Below the pieces are notes generated by a model. The model saw only the letters and a list, made by a program, of their open reading frames with translations. It made no database searches and was not told where the DNA came from. Position numbers and translations under genes: made by a program. DNA of 64,000 nt from JANSWY01 sp965243755. Its GTDB lineage: Bacteria; Bacteroidota; Bacteroidia; Cytophagales; Cyclobacteriaceae. The stretch is from contig CBDEVW010000001.1 of assembly GCA_965243755.1 (NCBI GenBank), positions 124,001-188,000 on the forward strand, written 5' to 3'. Positions 18,017-26,119 of the stretch are shown here, in pieces. Every line of letters starts with the position of its first letter. The first letter of the stretch is position 1.

Positions 18017-18937
18017 ATGAAAGCAATCATGTTATTTATAGTCTGTGTCTCACTCTCAGCATGTGTGAGCCAGAAAAAATACACTGCGGTGCAACAACAA
18101 TTGCAGTCAAAAGAAAAAGCACACGATCAACTTGCACTGGAATTGAGAAATTCTCAGGAATCTATAAAAGAGCTGAACAGCAATCTGCTGAACAATCAAA
18201 ATGAGCTGCTGGTATGCAATACGAAGTTATCCAACGAACAGAGTAAAGTGCTCAGCCTGGAGAAGCAAATGGCATATTACCAAAATACCAATGACAACTT
18301 GCTGGACAGGCTTTCAGATCTGTCGGTGGTTTCCAAATCTGGTGCAGAGAGTATTCAACGGTCTTTGCAGGCCCTGAATGAGCAAAACAGGTACATCAAA
18401 GACCTCACTTCCAGCATGCAGAGAAAGGATTCATTGAACCTGGTGTTGGTGATGAATTTAAAAAGGTCCCTGGCAGACATCAACGATGAAGATGTTACAG
18501 TAGAGGTGAAAAAAGGTGTGGTATACATCTCACTTTCCGACAAAATGCTATTCAAATCGGGTAGTTACACCATCACGCCTCAGGCAGAAGAAGTGCTGGG
18601 TAAGATTGCCAAAGTCTTGATAGATCACCGCCAATTGGATATATTGGTAGAAGGACACACGGATAATGTGCCAATAGCTACAGAATGTATGGTTGATAAC
18701 TGGGATCTTAGTGTAAAAAGGGCAACTTCGGTAGTCAGGTTGTTGCAGACAAAATTTGGTGTGAAGCCTGAGCGTATGACCGCAGGCGGACGTGCTGAGT
18801 TTATCCCTAAGGCAGCCAACGACAATGTGCAGGGAAAAAGCCTGAACAGAAGAACGGAAATCATTATACTACCGAAACTGGATGAGTTCTTCCAGCTATT
18901 AGATCCTCCAACAGCGGTGTTGGAACCCAAAAACTAA
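18017..18937 (+). CDS. OmpA-family coiled-coil lipoprotein
   Basis: A 306-residue lipoprotein. The signal ends at the lipobox LSAC (Cys16), followed by VSQKKYTAVQQQL. A coiled coil covers about residues 20-140. The OmpA-like peptidoglycan-binding domain covers about 170-290 (MLFKSGSYTITPQAEEVLGK, LVEGHTDNVPIA, WDLSVKRATSVVRLL, NRRTEIIILP). It should tether the outer membrane to peptidoglycan. It leads a tight operon with the pseudo-ATPase (10 bp gap) and the MscS channel. A paralogue with the same ACVSQKKY start lies at 46349-47104. Confidence 0.88.
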   Translation: MKAIMLFIVCVSLSACVSQKKYTAVQQQLQSKEKAHDQLALELRNSQESIKELNSNLLNNQNELLVCNTKLSNEQSKVLSLEKQMAYYQNTNDNLLDRLSDLSVVSKSGAESIQRSLQALNEQNRYIKDLTSSMQRKDSLNLVLVMNLKRSLADINDEDVTVEVKKGVVYISLSDKMLFKSGSYTITPQAEEVLGKIAKVLIDHRQLDILVEGHTDNVPIATECMVDNWDLSVKRATSVVRLLQTKFGVKPERMTAGGRAEFIPKAANDNVQGKSLNRRTEIIILPKLDEFFQLLDPPTAVLEPKN

Positions 18938-18947
18938 TTGAATTAAA

Positions 18948-21935
18948 GTGCTTGCAGTAGACACCAAAACCGAATTACCAAACACGCAAACAAAGGCCTC
19001 TGAGAAAGATGTCTTTGTTCAGCTAAAAAAGGTATATCAACAACATTACCTGGACAGATTGTTCCAGAGAATCAACGATTACCAGCAGGACATTACCTCC
19101 TTCAAACAGGCTGTTGATCGTTACCATTCAAATTCCGGAGAAAGCTACAAGCACTTAGTCGACCTGAAGCAACAACTGCTCAGTGTAGTAGAGAAGCTCA
19201 ATCAAAAACCTGAACCCAGTGGACTTCAGGAGAAATATCCTTCCCTGGGTCTGGAAGTAGAACAGATCATTCAGCAGGCTGCTGCCAGCATCATTGAAGA
19301 GCAGGCTGCTGAGCGATTCCACGCGGTGGAAGGTGATCACCGGTGGTTACGTCTGCGAAAGCGTACAAAAAGATTATTTTTTTGGTGGAGCACCCTGCAC
19401 ATTCGGGTGGCCAACCTGTTTCGTAAGAACAAAAAGCCGATTCCTTACTGGAAACACCAGATCCCCTATCAGTCACTGTTGAAAAAACACTTTAGTATCC
19501 AGATGGTGAAAAGCCTGGAGATGCTGACAGCTATTTTTCACAAGGGAATCTGCAAGCTGCTCATCAATACCAAGGGGTGGGAAGAGAATGTGGTCAATAA
19601 CAATTTAGGAGTGGATGAAGAGCCTGCACAAATCATGCATTCCCTCAATGAAAACATTGATCAACTCAAAGAGAGTTTGAAAAATTCATTTGACAAGATC
19701 TTTGAGACCCATAAAAACACCCTGCTTCGAGAGTATGAGATTGTGGACACGATGGAATTGCCCCTGGCTAAACTCGCTCCTGAGAGGCTTCAGAAATATG
19801 AAAGACAGGCCATGGCAGACTGGTCCTCACACCACCTGAAATGGCAAAATACGCTCTTTGCGTTTACCGAAGAATGGAAGTCGGATTTACAGCTCTTTTA
19901 TTTGGGCAATCATGCCCTGTATGAGCTCGAACAAATTGACAAAACACAAAAAGATAAACTAGAGAAAAACCTTTTGCCGGTAGTGGGAGAAATCCGCAAA
20001 CTTGCTAGTGAAGCCAAAAAGGAGGTAGATGCATATGCCGATGGTGTGGCCAACGAACTGACCAAACTTAACTACAAGCTCAGCAAAAAGCTGGATGGCG
20101 ACCTGGTTCCTAAACTGAGGGAAGGTATTCTAAGTTTGAATATCCCAAACCTTATCGACCGACTGGAAGACAGCATCGAAAGATGTGTGGAAAATTACTC
20201 GGGCGACCGGGTCATTGTGAAAGATGAGGCATTTGACAGGCCAATGAAAAGTGATGAATTTCAATGGGTGTCCACCTACGATCTGATTTCTTTTGAATCA
20301 CTCAATGTGCTTGGCAAGGAGATCAGGGTCATCAAGAATAAAGCCTTCAATGAGCTCAATAATACCATCATTACTTTCGAAGATCTGGATCACATTGTAA
20401 GTTTCAGTTTCGACTCTGCCATCTCAGCCCTCAAGAGTGAGGAGTGTACCAATGATGAAGGCATTGCCACAGCTCGGGAAGGCCTGATCAGAATAGAAAA
20501 GCGACTGGAGGACCTGCTGGAAACACTCGATGAGATCATTTCTGAGACCAATGAAGCCTTATCCGAAACGGTCAGACAATTTGCTGACAGCCTGATTGCA
20601 CTTTCTATCAATGAAAATCTGGGTGCTCTTCAGTTGAGGATTGCAAAAGCCAAAGCCTCTCAGCATGCCAGACAATTCACACAGGTCATCATTGAAAGTG
20701 TTACCAATGCCATTAAGAGAACCATACAGTTCTTTGTGAACTCAGCCAGGCAGATCACTTCTAAATATTACCAGTGGAGAAGTCAGTACCTGTTGGTGGC
20801 CCCCAAGACCGGAATGTCCAGAGATGTGTCCAACTTCCTGCTGGAATCCCAGCAGTCAATTGAAAAACTGCCATTGGTTTATCGAAGACTGTTTAAAATA
20901 GAAGCCTTAAAAGACACAGAATTCTTTGTTGGGCGGACCCAGGAATTGGAGCAAGTCAATGAAGCCTTCAATAACTGGACCCAGGGCAGGTATGCTGCAA
21001 CAGCAGTACTTGGTGAACAATGGAGTGGCCTGACCAGTTTCATGAACCTGGCAACCAATGAGGTGAAATTTAACTGCCAGATCAACAGAATTTCCCCATC
21101 ACATAATATTTCCAGAGAATCTCAATTGGTAGAAATGTTTCAGGAATTATTAGGAAAGGAAGAACTCACTAATCTCCAGCAAATTGAGGACCATCTGAAT
21201 CAGGCTCCCAAAAGGGTGATCATTATAGAAGATCTTCAAAACCTTTACCTGAGGTCCGTGAGTGGATTTGTGGCATTACGCGCACTCTTTGAGTTGATCA
21301 ACAACACACATCAGCAGGTATTCTGGATGGTAACTGCCAACATTTATACCTGGCAATATTTAAGCAGAACCATCAACATCAAAGACTTTTTCAGTTATCA
21401 AATTGAGCTTCAGGAATTCTCAGAACAACAAATTGTGGACATTATCCTGAAAAGAAACCGTATCAGTGGATTTACAGTGCATTTCTTGGCAGATGAACAG
21501 AAGAGCACTCAAAAGAAGCTCAGCAAAATGGATGAGGAGGAACAACAGGCCTACCTGCAAAAAGAGTTCTTTACCTCATTGAATAGTTTTGCAAAAAGCA
21601 ATGTCAGCATGGCACTTTTGTTCTGGTTGATGTCCACCCGGGAGGTAGACGAAAATGTGATTACGATCAACACCTTTAAGAAGCCGGATTTCAGTTTCCT
21701 TACGGCACTTTCTGCAGATAAAGTCTACATTCTGCAGGCGCTGGTCCTGCATGATGGCCTTGAAATGGAGCAACTCGCCATCACGCTGAATATTACGATG
21801 AGTCAAACCAAAATGCACCTGATCGCCCTGATGGAAGATGGCATTCTTTTTCAGCGAAAACAAGTGTACCTGGTGAACCCAATCGTTTACCGGTCAGTGA
21901 TCAATTTATTGAAATCTAAAAACCTGATCCATTAA
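18948..21935 (+). CDS. Large coiled-coil protein with a degenerate AAA/STAND-type P-loop domain
   Basis: A 995-residue protein starting with GTG. No family is recognised for residues 1-640, which are long helices with coiled-coil character. Residues about 655-960 resemble an ORC/STAND-type ATPase module: FFVGRTQELEQVNEAFNNW, then a P-loop position GEQWSGLTS (689-697) and a Walker B-like RVIIIEDLQNLY (Asp762). The invariant P-loop Lys is replaced by Leu695, so ATP hydrolysis is doubtful. A winged-helix-like end follows. The stop overlaps the MscS start (TAATG), and an OmpA lipoprotein precedes it, so it probably works at the envelope from the cytosolic side. One basic hydrophobic patch (residues about 140-160) could touch the membrane. 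Confidence 0.7.
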   Translation: MLAVDTKTELPNTQTKASEKDVFVQLKKVYQQHYLDRLFQRINDYQQDITSFKQAVDRYHSNSGESYKHLVDLKQQLLSVVEKLNQKPEPSGLQEKYPSLGLEVEQIIQQAAASIIEEQAAERFHAVEGDHRWLRLRKRTKRLFFWWSTLHIRVANLFRKNKKPIPYWKHQIPYQSLLKKHFSIQMVKSLEMLTAIFHKGICKLLINTKGWEENVVNNNLGVDEEPAQIMHSLNENIDQLKESLKNSFDKIFETHKNTLLREYEIVDTMELPLAKLAPERLQKYERQAMADWSSHHLKWQNTLFAFTEEWKSDLQLFYLGNHALYELEQIDKTQKDKLEKNLLPVVGEIRKLASEAKKEVDAYADGVANELTKLNYKLSKKLDGDLVPKLREGILSLNIPNLIDRLEDSIERCVENYSGDRVIVKDEAFDRPMKSDEFQWVSTYDLISFESLNVLGKEIRVIKNKAFNELNNTIITFEDLDHIVSFSFDSAISALKSEECTNDEGIATAREGLIRIEKRLEDLLETLDEIISETNEALSETVRQFADSLIALSINENLGALQLRIAKAKASQHARQFTQVIIESVTNAIKRTIQFFVNSARQITSKYYQWRSQYLLVAPKTGMSRDVSNFLLESQQSIEKLPLVYRRLFKIEALKDTEFFVGRTQELEQVNEAFNNWTQGRYAATAVLGEQWSGLTSFMNLATNEVKFNCQINRISPSHNISRESQLVEMFQELLGKEELTNLQQIEDHLNQAPKRVIIIEDLQNLYLRSVSGFVALRALFELINNTHQQVFWMVTANIYTWQYLSRTINIKDFFSYQIELQEFSEQQIVDIILKRNRISGFTVHFLADEQKSTQKKLSKMDEEEQQAYLQKEFFTSLNSFAKSNVSMALLFWLMSTREVDENVITINTFKKPDFSFLTALSADKVYILQALVLHDGLEMEQLAITLNITMSQTKMHLIALMEDGILFQRKQVYLVNPIVYRSVINLLKSKNLIH

Positions 21936-22906
21936 TGAAAGCGATCAAATTATTGCTATTACTGAGTGTCTTTGCACTTTCACTGAGTGCCCAAACTGAT
22001 TCAATTCAAACCGAAGTGACGGATACATTGGCACAGGCTACCGTTGACACTGTTTCGGTAGCTAAACAACCCAAAAACAAAGTCAAAGACATCCTGGAAG
22101 ATACTGATGCGCCGGAAATCGATAACATCATCTCTGTATCCAAGATTCTTTGGTCCATCATTTTTCTGGTCATTGGATATTTTCTCATTCGGGTACTGAC
22201 CAAAATCCTGGAATTCCTGGCGGAGAAGAGCACCAAATACAGGATCACTTTCAAGGGATTTATACCCATCATCAAAATCATGGGATGGATCGGGGTGGTA
22301 TCCATCATTATCATGAGCATCATCAAACCACCGGCAGCTACCATCCTGGCTTTTTCGGCCTCCATTGGTGTTGCAGTAGGTTTTGCTTCTCAGGATATCC
22401 TGAAAAATATTTTTGGAGGCATTATGATCCTGTTTGACCAGCCCTTTAAGTCGGGAGATAAAATAGATGTCGGAGGATATTATGGAGAGGTGGTAGAAAT
22501 TGGCTTGCGTTCTACCAGGATCGTCACCCCGGATGACAACCTGGTCTCCATCCCCAACAGTGAGATCATGAACAAAGCTGTATCCAATGCCAATGCAGGG
22601 GAATCCAACTGTCAGGTAGTGGCAGAGATTTACCTGCCCATCGATGCGGACACGCAAACTGCACGAAGCATAGGCATACAGGCGGCTCAGGTTTCGAAGT
22701 ATGTCTACCTCAATAAACCGATCTCAGTGGTGTTTGCCAACGAGTTCAAGGATCGCCAATCACTTTATAAGATGAAAATAAAGGCGTATGTCCTTGACAT
22801 CAGGGATGAGTTTAAGTTTAAAAGTGAGATGACCGAGGTGGCAGTAAGGAAACTGATAGAAGCAGGCATCATCAATCAGCAGGCTGACGTCATGTCTGGG
22901 TTTTAG
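21935..22906 (+). CDS. MscS-family small-conductance mechanosensitive channel
   Basis: A 323-residue channel protein. A signal-like helix (residues 1-19, ending SLSAQ) is followed by a polar segment and three transmembrane helices (about 70-150). The pore-lining helix contains AFSASIGVAVGFASQDILKN, and the beta domain has FKSGDKIDVGGYYGEVVEIGLRST with the conserved LVSIPNSEIMN. It should release solutes on hypo-osmotic shock. The start overlaps the preceding stop by one base, so translation is coupled to the pseudo-ATPase gene. The cassette array begins directly after its stop. Confidence 0.92.
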   Translation: MKAIKLLLLLSVFALSLSAQTDSIQTEVTDTLAQATVDTVSVAKQPKNKVKDILEDTDAPEIDNIISVSKILWSIIFLVIGYFLIRVLTKILEFLAEKSTKYRITFKGFIPIIKIMGWIGVVSIIIMSIIKPPAATILAFSASIGVAVGFASQDILKNIFGGIMILFDQPFKSGDKIDVGGYYGEVVEIGLRSTRIVTPDDNLVSIPNSEIMNKAVSNANAGESNCQVVAEIYLPIDADTQTARSIGIQAAQVSKYVYLNKPISVVFANEFKDRQSLYKMKIKAYVLDIRDEFKFKSEMTEVAVRKLIEAGIINQQADVMSGF

Positions 22907-22912
22907 CGGTTT

Positions 22913-22981
22913 GGACACTATTCATTTTTAGGGATATATTTGAAAGGTAGATAACACGCACTGGTGCGTGTTAGCAAAATG
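22913..22981 (+). repeat. Truncated 3' half of a cassette recombination site (array entry)
   Basis: This copy of the conserved module starts 7 bases after the mscS stop and lacks the 5' half present in later copies. It contains the promoter-like TATATTTG (22935-22942) and the palindrome TAACACGCAC-TG-GTGCGTGTTA (22952-22973), then AAAATG up to the G/TT junction at 22981/22982. It is what remains of a lost upstream cassette or of the array head. Confidence 0.7.
22935..22942 (+). promoter_or_regulatory. Bacteroidota-type -7 element reading into cassette 1
   Basis: TATATTTG fits TAnnTTTG exactly and lies 39 bases before the cassette junction. No confident -33 TTTG or TTG element is seen at the usual spacing. 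Confidence 0.5.
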
Positions 22982-23003
22982 TTGGAGCGCATTGCGGAAC
23001 CCC

Positions 23004-23507
23004 ATGAGACATTTCATCATATACTTGCTTGGACTTTTACTATTAGGGTGCAGTTCAGGACCTAGAAATTCAGAACTAACGCATGAATACTTTAAAAACG
23101 AGATTTCTATGTTTGGTGTGTCTGCCGAACTCCAACTTTCAAGTGATCAAAGCTTTACAATCACTGACATTGATTTCCATTCGGGAATAGGAGGAATTTA
23201 CAGTGGAACATTCACATGGAACGATCAACTATTGACGCTGAACTACCCTGATTCAAGACAAAAACAATTCTTTCTAGATTCTGGGAAACTTTATCGAATT
23301 GAAGAACTAGATACATTGGTTCAACAGAAGGAACGATATAACGAAGGATATCAGATTTATAAGTTATCGATCAACTCCGAACTCACGACTTTTAGCCAAC
23401 CAGCCCGAACAAACTGGGAACAATGGAATTCTGGCAGAATTGAAAACTTCGAACAACTGGTTCAGGGCTTCAAAAATGACCCTAGCAATCACTTCGAAGA
23501 AAAATAA
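23004..23507 (+). CDS. Cassette 1: small lipoprotein of unknown function
   Basis: A 167-residue lipoprotein from the ATG at 23004: signal MRHFIIYLLGLLLLGCSSG with Cys16 as the lipidation site. The upstream in-frame start at 22968 lies in the shared recombination repeat and is unlikely. The mature part has short strands (SDQSFTITDIDFHSGIGGIY, GTFTWNDQLLTLNYPDSRQK) like small beta-rich lipoproteins. No family is recognised. It fills its cassette, with the 3' recombination box beginning four bases after the stop. Confidence 0.65.
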   Translation: MRHFIIYLLGLLLLGCSSGPRNSELTHEYFKNEISMFGVSAELQLSSDQSFTITDIDFHSGIGGIYSGTFTWNDQLLTLNYPDSRQKQFFLDSGKLYRIEELDTLVQQKERYNEGYQIYKLSINSELTTFSQPARTNWEQWNSGRIENFEQLVQGFKNDPSNHFEEK

Positions 23508-23510
23508 CGA

Positions 23511-23746
23511 CGCTCCAACAATATGTATAAGGCATGTGCTTAAGTGCTTTCTACCAGCCACATCGGTTCTCGACCGTGAGTCTGCCGCCGAGAACGTTTT
23601 GTGCTGTTTGGATGCTTCGGATCGCGGGATTTTTTTCACTTTTGGAACACACTGCTTTCTACAAACTTTGGAAGCACCGGCAGACTTCACTATTTTAGTG
23701 CTGTCCACTAAGTGAGAGCACACGCCTCATACATGGGCGTTACCAC
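23511..23746 (+). repeat. attC-like site of cassette 1
   Basis: R''-like box CGCTCCAAC (23511-23519) matches the reverse complement of the cassette start GTTGGAGCG (22981-22989). An 18-nt arm at 23523-23540 pairs with 23717-23734 at 16 of 18 positions. Both mismatches become G-T pairs when the bottom strand folds. The site ends at GTTACCA, where cassette 2 begins (G/TT at 23739/23740). At about 235 bp it is long for an attC. Confidence 0.7.
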
Positions 23747-23783
23747 ACAAATCATTAATACCTAAATTTCGTTAACTTTAAGT

Positions 23784-23990
23784 ATGACGATTGAACAAAG
23801 AAAAATATCACTCATTAACTGGATCACAAACTTGAAAGACGAATCAGTTTTGAGCAAGATTGAAGGATTTAGAAATGCATCCTTAGAAGAACTTCCAAAA
23901 GAAATCGTTGAGTTATTAAAAATTTCAGATTCAACCAAAGAAGAGGATTGTATTGAACATACCAACTCAAAGTCTCTTCTTGGTAAGTAA
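23784..23990 (+). CDS. Cassette 2: antitoxin of a ParE/RelE-type toxin-antitoxin pair
   Basis: A 68-residue protein (MTIEQRKISLINWITNLKDE...), helical and acidic in its second half. Its N-terminal pattern (helix with LINWITNLKD, then VLSKIEGF) is that of the small antitoxins usually encoded before ParE/RelE-type toxins in Bacteroidota. No DNA-binding domain is obvious. The stop overlaps the toxin start by one base. The protein is identical to the antitoxin at 25291. A possible -7 element TAACTTTA lies just upstream. Its partner toxin is broken, so it may act only against the intact copy. Confidence 0.75.
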   Translation: MTIEQRKISLINWITNLKDESVLSKIEGFRNASLEELPKEIVELLKISDSTKEEDCIEHTNSKSLLGK

Positions 23991-24301
23991 TGAAAAGAAC
24001 CATCTGGACACCAGTTGCTAAAAAGTCACTGGTAGAAACTTACGATTTCATTTATGAACTCTGGAACGAACAAGTTGCAGAAGAGTTTCTCATCCAACTA
24101 GATTACAGAATAGAGCAAATCCAAGTCAACCCAGAACTTGCTCCAGCTTACAAGAATGGTGATTTCAGGAGATTACTAATTCACTGAACCGTTTCACTCT
24201 TTTATAAGGATTACCAAAACTACATTAAGTTATTACTGGTTTGGGATAATAGACAAAACCCGGCTGAACTGTACAAGAAGCTTACAGATTCAGAGAAATA
24301 A
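23990..24301 (+). pseudogene. Cassette 2: ParE/RelE-family toxin broken by a nonsense codon
   Basis: The reading frame matches the intact toxin at 25497-25808 over its full length. Codon 66, AGA (Arg) in the intact copy, is TGA here (24185-24187). This cuts the protein to 65 of 103 residues and removes the C-terminal strand with the Arg and Tyr residues expected at the toxin active site. Other differences are few (Ala15 to Val, His73 to Tyr). Loss of the toxin while the identical antitoxin is kept is the usual harmless direction of decay. Confidence 0.85.
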
Positions 24302-24324
24302 GCTAGTGCGATTTCAAAAATACG

Positions 24325-24623
24325 GGTAACATCTTGTATGACATTATGCGGCAGGGGGGAATCTTTTTCTACATTCTAGTTGGCGCAGGTGCTAGGGCCC
24401 GCGTTTTTACCCCAAGTTGTTTTAACTCTTCCATCCAAGTTGTTTTAAGTCTTCCATCGGACAACTTAAAACCTCAATGAATCACAAGTGTCTTCAGACA
24501 CGGACATTGAAGCAGTCATAACATAGCCTCGTCCATGCAGAGCCCTCTGGACACTATTCATTTTTAGGGATATATTTGAAAGGTAAAAAACACGTACCGG
24601 TGCGTGTTAAAAAATGTTATGTT
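24325..24623 (+). repeat. attC-like site of cassette 2 with conserved module
   Basis: R''-like GGTAAC (24325-24330) complements the cassette start GTTACC. A conserved module follows at 24435-24616: CCAAGTTGTTTTAAGTCTTC, the hairpin CTCAATG...CATTGAAG, promoter-like TATATTTG, a palindrome, then AAAATG before the junction. Its first 23 bases are duplicated in tandem (24412-24434). This covers the gene-free stretch 24302-24628. Confidence 0.65.
24571..24578 (+). promoter_or_regulatory. Bacteroidota-type -7 element reading into cassette 3
   Basis: TATATTTG, the same position in the conserved module as at 22935. It lies 51 bases before the likely start codon at 24629, so it could drive that gene. 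Confidence 0.5.
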
Positions 24624-24628
24624 TCAAT

Positions 24629-25012
24629 ATGTGGCAAACAGAAACGATAATTTTTACTTGGATCCCATTTGTTGTTGCGAGCTTCATTTATCAATTCAAA
24701 ATTGGAGCTCATTTTCAATATCTCAAGATGGCATATGGAAGTTTTGAGGGTTATAAAAATTACCTTCACTACGAACTAACCAAGATGAGATCTGATGGAA
24801 AGAAAAACATATACGATACAATTCAAATTGCATTTCCAATATTCTCCCGAGACAGAGAGGCGGAACGAGCAAATCCCAAACTCAAGCAAGTAGGTAAAAG
24901 GGCTATGGTGTATACCATGCTAACTTGGATAAGCCTTTCATATATTTTTCTAATTGGCTTTAATTCTACCAACAGAATAGCTATTTCCGACTTTATAAAG
25001 AGCTTTTTTTGA
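24629..25012 (+). CDS. Cassette 3: two-helix membrane protein of unknown function
   Basis: A 127-residue protein from the ATG at 24629. The earlier in-frame ATG at 24614 is part of the shared junction sequence and would be used only if the junction itself supplied the start. Hydrophobic helices lie at about residues 4-22 (IIFTWIPFVVASFIY) and 95-113 (MVYTMLTWISLSYIFLIGF). A cytosolic middle part is rich in Lys and Arg. Family not recognised. Orphan small membrane proteins are common integron cargo. Confidence 0.65.
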   Translation: MWQTETIIFTWIPFVVASFIYQFKIGAHFQYLKMAYGSFEGYKNYLHYELTKMRSDGKKNIYDTIQIAFPIFSRDREAERANPKLKQVGKRAMVYTMLTWISLSYIFLIGFNSTNRIAISDFIKSFF

Positions 25013-25028
25013 CAGAGCAGAAAGAAAA

Positions 25029-25253
25029 GAAATATAACACCGGTCATGACACCATGCAGTGGTGAGGAACCTTTTCTGCATTCTGGCTGGCTACAATGGT
25101 GAGGCCCGTATTTCTTCCTCCTGCTGTAGGCCCAACGGCTTTTTTGAGTGGAGGAAAGTCTTCTTGGAAATGTTCCTAGAAACTCCGGGAAAAATACTAC
25201 ATTAGTGCAAATTTCATAGGTGCCTCACGCTGCATACCTATGTTTGTTACCAC
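25029..25253 (+). repeat. attC-like site of cassette 3
   Basis: R''-like GAAATATAAC (25029-25038) matches the reverse complement of the cassette start GTTATGTTTC at 9 of 10 positions. ATGCAGTGGTGAGG (25054-25067) pairs with CCTCACGCTGCAT (25223-25235) except for one small bulge. The site ends at GTTACC where cassette 4 begins (25246/25247). It lacks the promoter-bearing module and thus differs from sites 2, 4 and 5. Confidence 0.65.
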
Positions 25254-25290
25254 ACAAATCATTAAAACGTAAATTTCGTTAACTTTATGT

Positions 25291-25497
25291 ATGACGATTG
25301 AACAAAGAAAAATATCACTCATTAACTGGATCACAAACTTGAAAGACGAATCAGTTTTGAGCAAGATTGAAGGATTTAGAAATGCATCCTTAGAAGAACT
25401 TCCAAAAGAAATCGTTGAGTTATTAAAAATTTCAGATTCAACCAAAGAAGAGGATTGTATTGAACATACCAACTCAAAGTCTCTTCTTGGTAAGTAA
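25291..25497 (+). CDS. Cassette 4: antitoxin, duplicate of the one in cassette 2
   Basis: The 68-residue protein is identical to that at 23784-23990. It overlaps the toxin ATG by one base, giving translational coupling. Upstream sequence also matches cassette 2 except for a few changes (for example ATTAAAACG versus ATTAATACC). The duplicated block runs from the cassette start at 25247 to beyond the toxin, about 590 bp. It is probably the functional partner of the intact toxin. Confidence 0.8.
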   Translation: MTIEQRKISLINWITNLKDESVLSKIEGFRNASLEELPKEIVELLKISDSTKEEDCIEHTNSKSLLGK

Positions 25498-25808
25498 TGA
25501 AAAGAACCATCTGGACACCAGTTGCTAAAAAGTCACTGGCAGAAACTTACGATTTCATTTATGAACTCTGGAACGAACAAGTTGCAGAGGAATTTCTCAT
25601 CCAACTAGATTACAGAATAGAGCAAATCCAAGTCAACCCAGAACTTGCTCCAGCTTACAAGAATGGTGATTTCAGGAGATTACTAATTCACAGAACCGTT
25701 TCACTCTTTTATAAGGATCACCAAAACTACATTAAGTTATTACTGGTTTGGGATAATAGACAAAACCCGGCTGAACTGTACAAGAAGCTTACAGATTCTG
25801 AGAAATAA
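25497..25808 (+). CDS. Cassette 4: intact ParE/RelE-family toxin
   Basis: A 103-residue toxin with the typical order: helical hairpin (TPVAKKSLAETYDFIYELWN, VAEEFLIQLDYRIEQIQVNP), then strands RRLLIHRTVSLFYKD and YIKLLLVWDNRQNPAEL. Members poison gyrase (ParE) or cleave mRNA on the ribosome (RelE). The KLLLVWDNRQNP ending is closer to the ParE/plasmid-stabilisation branch, but the target cannot be fixed. It is coupled to its antitoxin by a one-base overlap. In cassette arrays such pairs are thought to stabilise the array. Confidence 0.85.
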   Translation: MKRTIWTPVAKKSLAETYDFIYELWNEQVAEEFLIQLDYRIEQIQVNPELAPAYKNGDFRRLLIHRTVSLFYKDHQNYIKLLLVWDNRQNPAELYKKLTDSEK

Positions 25809-25831
25809 GCTAGTGCGATTTCAAAAATACA

Positions 25832-26103
25832 GGTAACATCTTGTATGACATGCGACAGGGGGAAATCTTTTTCTGCATTCTAGCTCGCTCAGGTGCTAGG
25901 GCCCGCATTTTTACCCCAAGTTGTTTTAAGTCTTCCATCGGACGATTTAAAACCTCAATGAATCACGAGTATCTTCAGACACGGGCATTGAAGCAGTCAT
26001 AAAATTGCCTCATCCTGCAGAGCGCTCTGGATACTATTGATATTTAGGGATATATTTGAGAGGTAGATAACACGCGCTGGTGCGTGTTAGAAAATGTTGG
26101 CAT
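25832..26103 (+). repeat. attC-like site of cassette 4 with conserved module
   Basis: R''-like GGTAAC (25832-25837) complements GTTACC at 25246. The module at 25916-26096 matches that of site 2, with promoter-like TATATTTG, palindrome and AAAATG before the G/TT junction at 26096/26097. It covers the gene-free stretch 25809-26119. Confidence 0.65.
26051..26058 (+). promoter_or_regulatory. Bacteroidota-type -7 element reading into cassette 5
   Basis: TATATTTG within the conserved module, 62 bases before the start of the ATPase-TOPRIM gene and followed by the palindrome TAACACGCGC-TG-GTGCGTGTTA. Confidence 0.5.
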
Positions 26104-26119
26104 CAATTTGTCTTAGACA

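Noticed and set aside
22001..22657. 218-codon frame on the minus strand opposite mscS
   Set aside because: The MscS protein on the plus strand is a full-length family member; the reverse frame is a codon-composition shadow.
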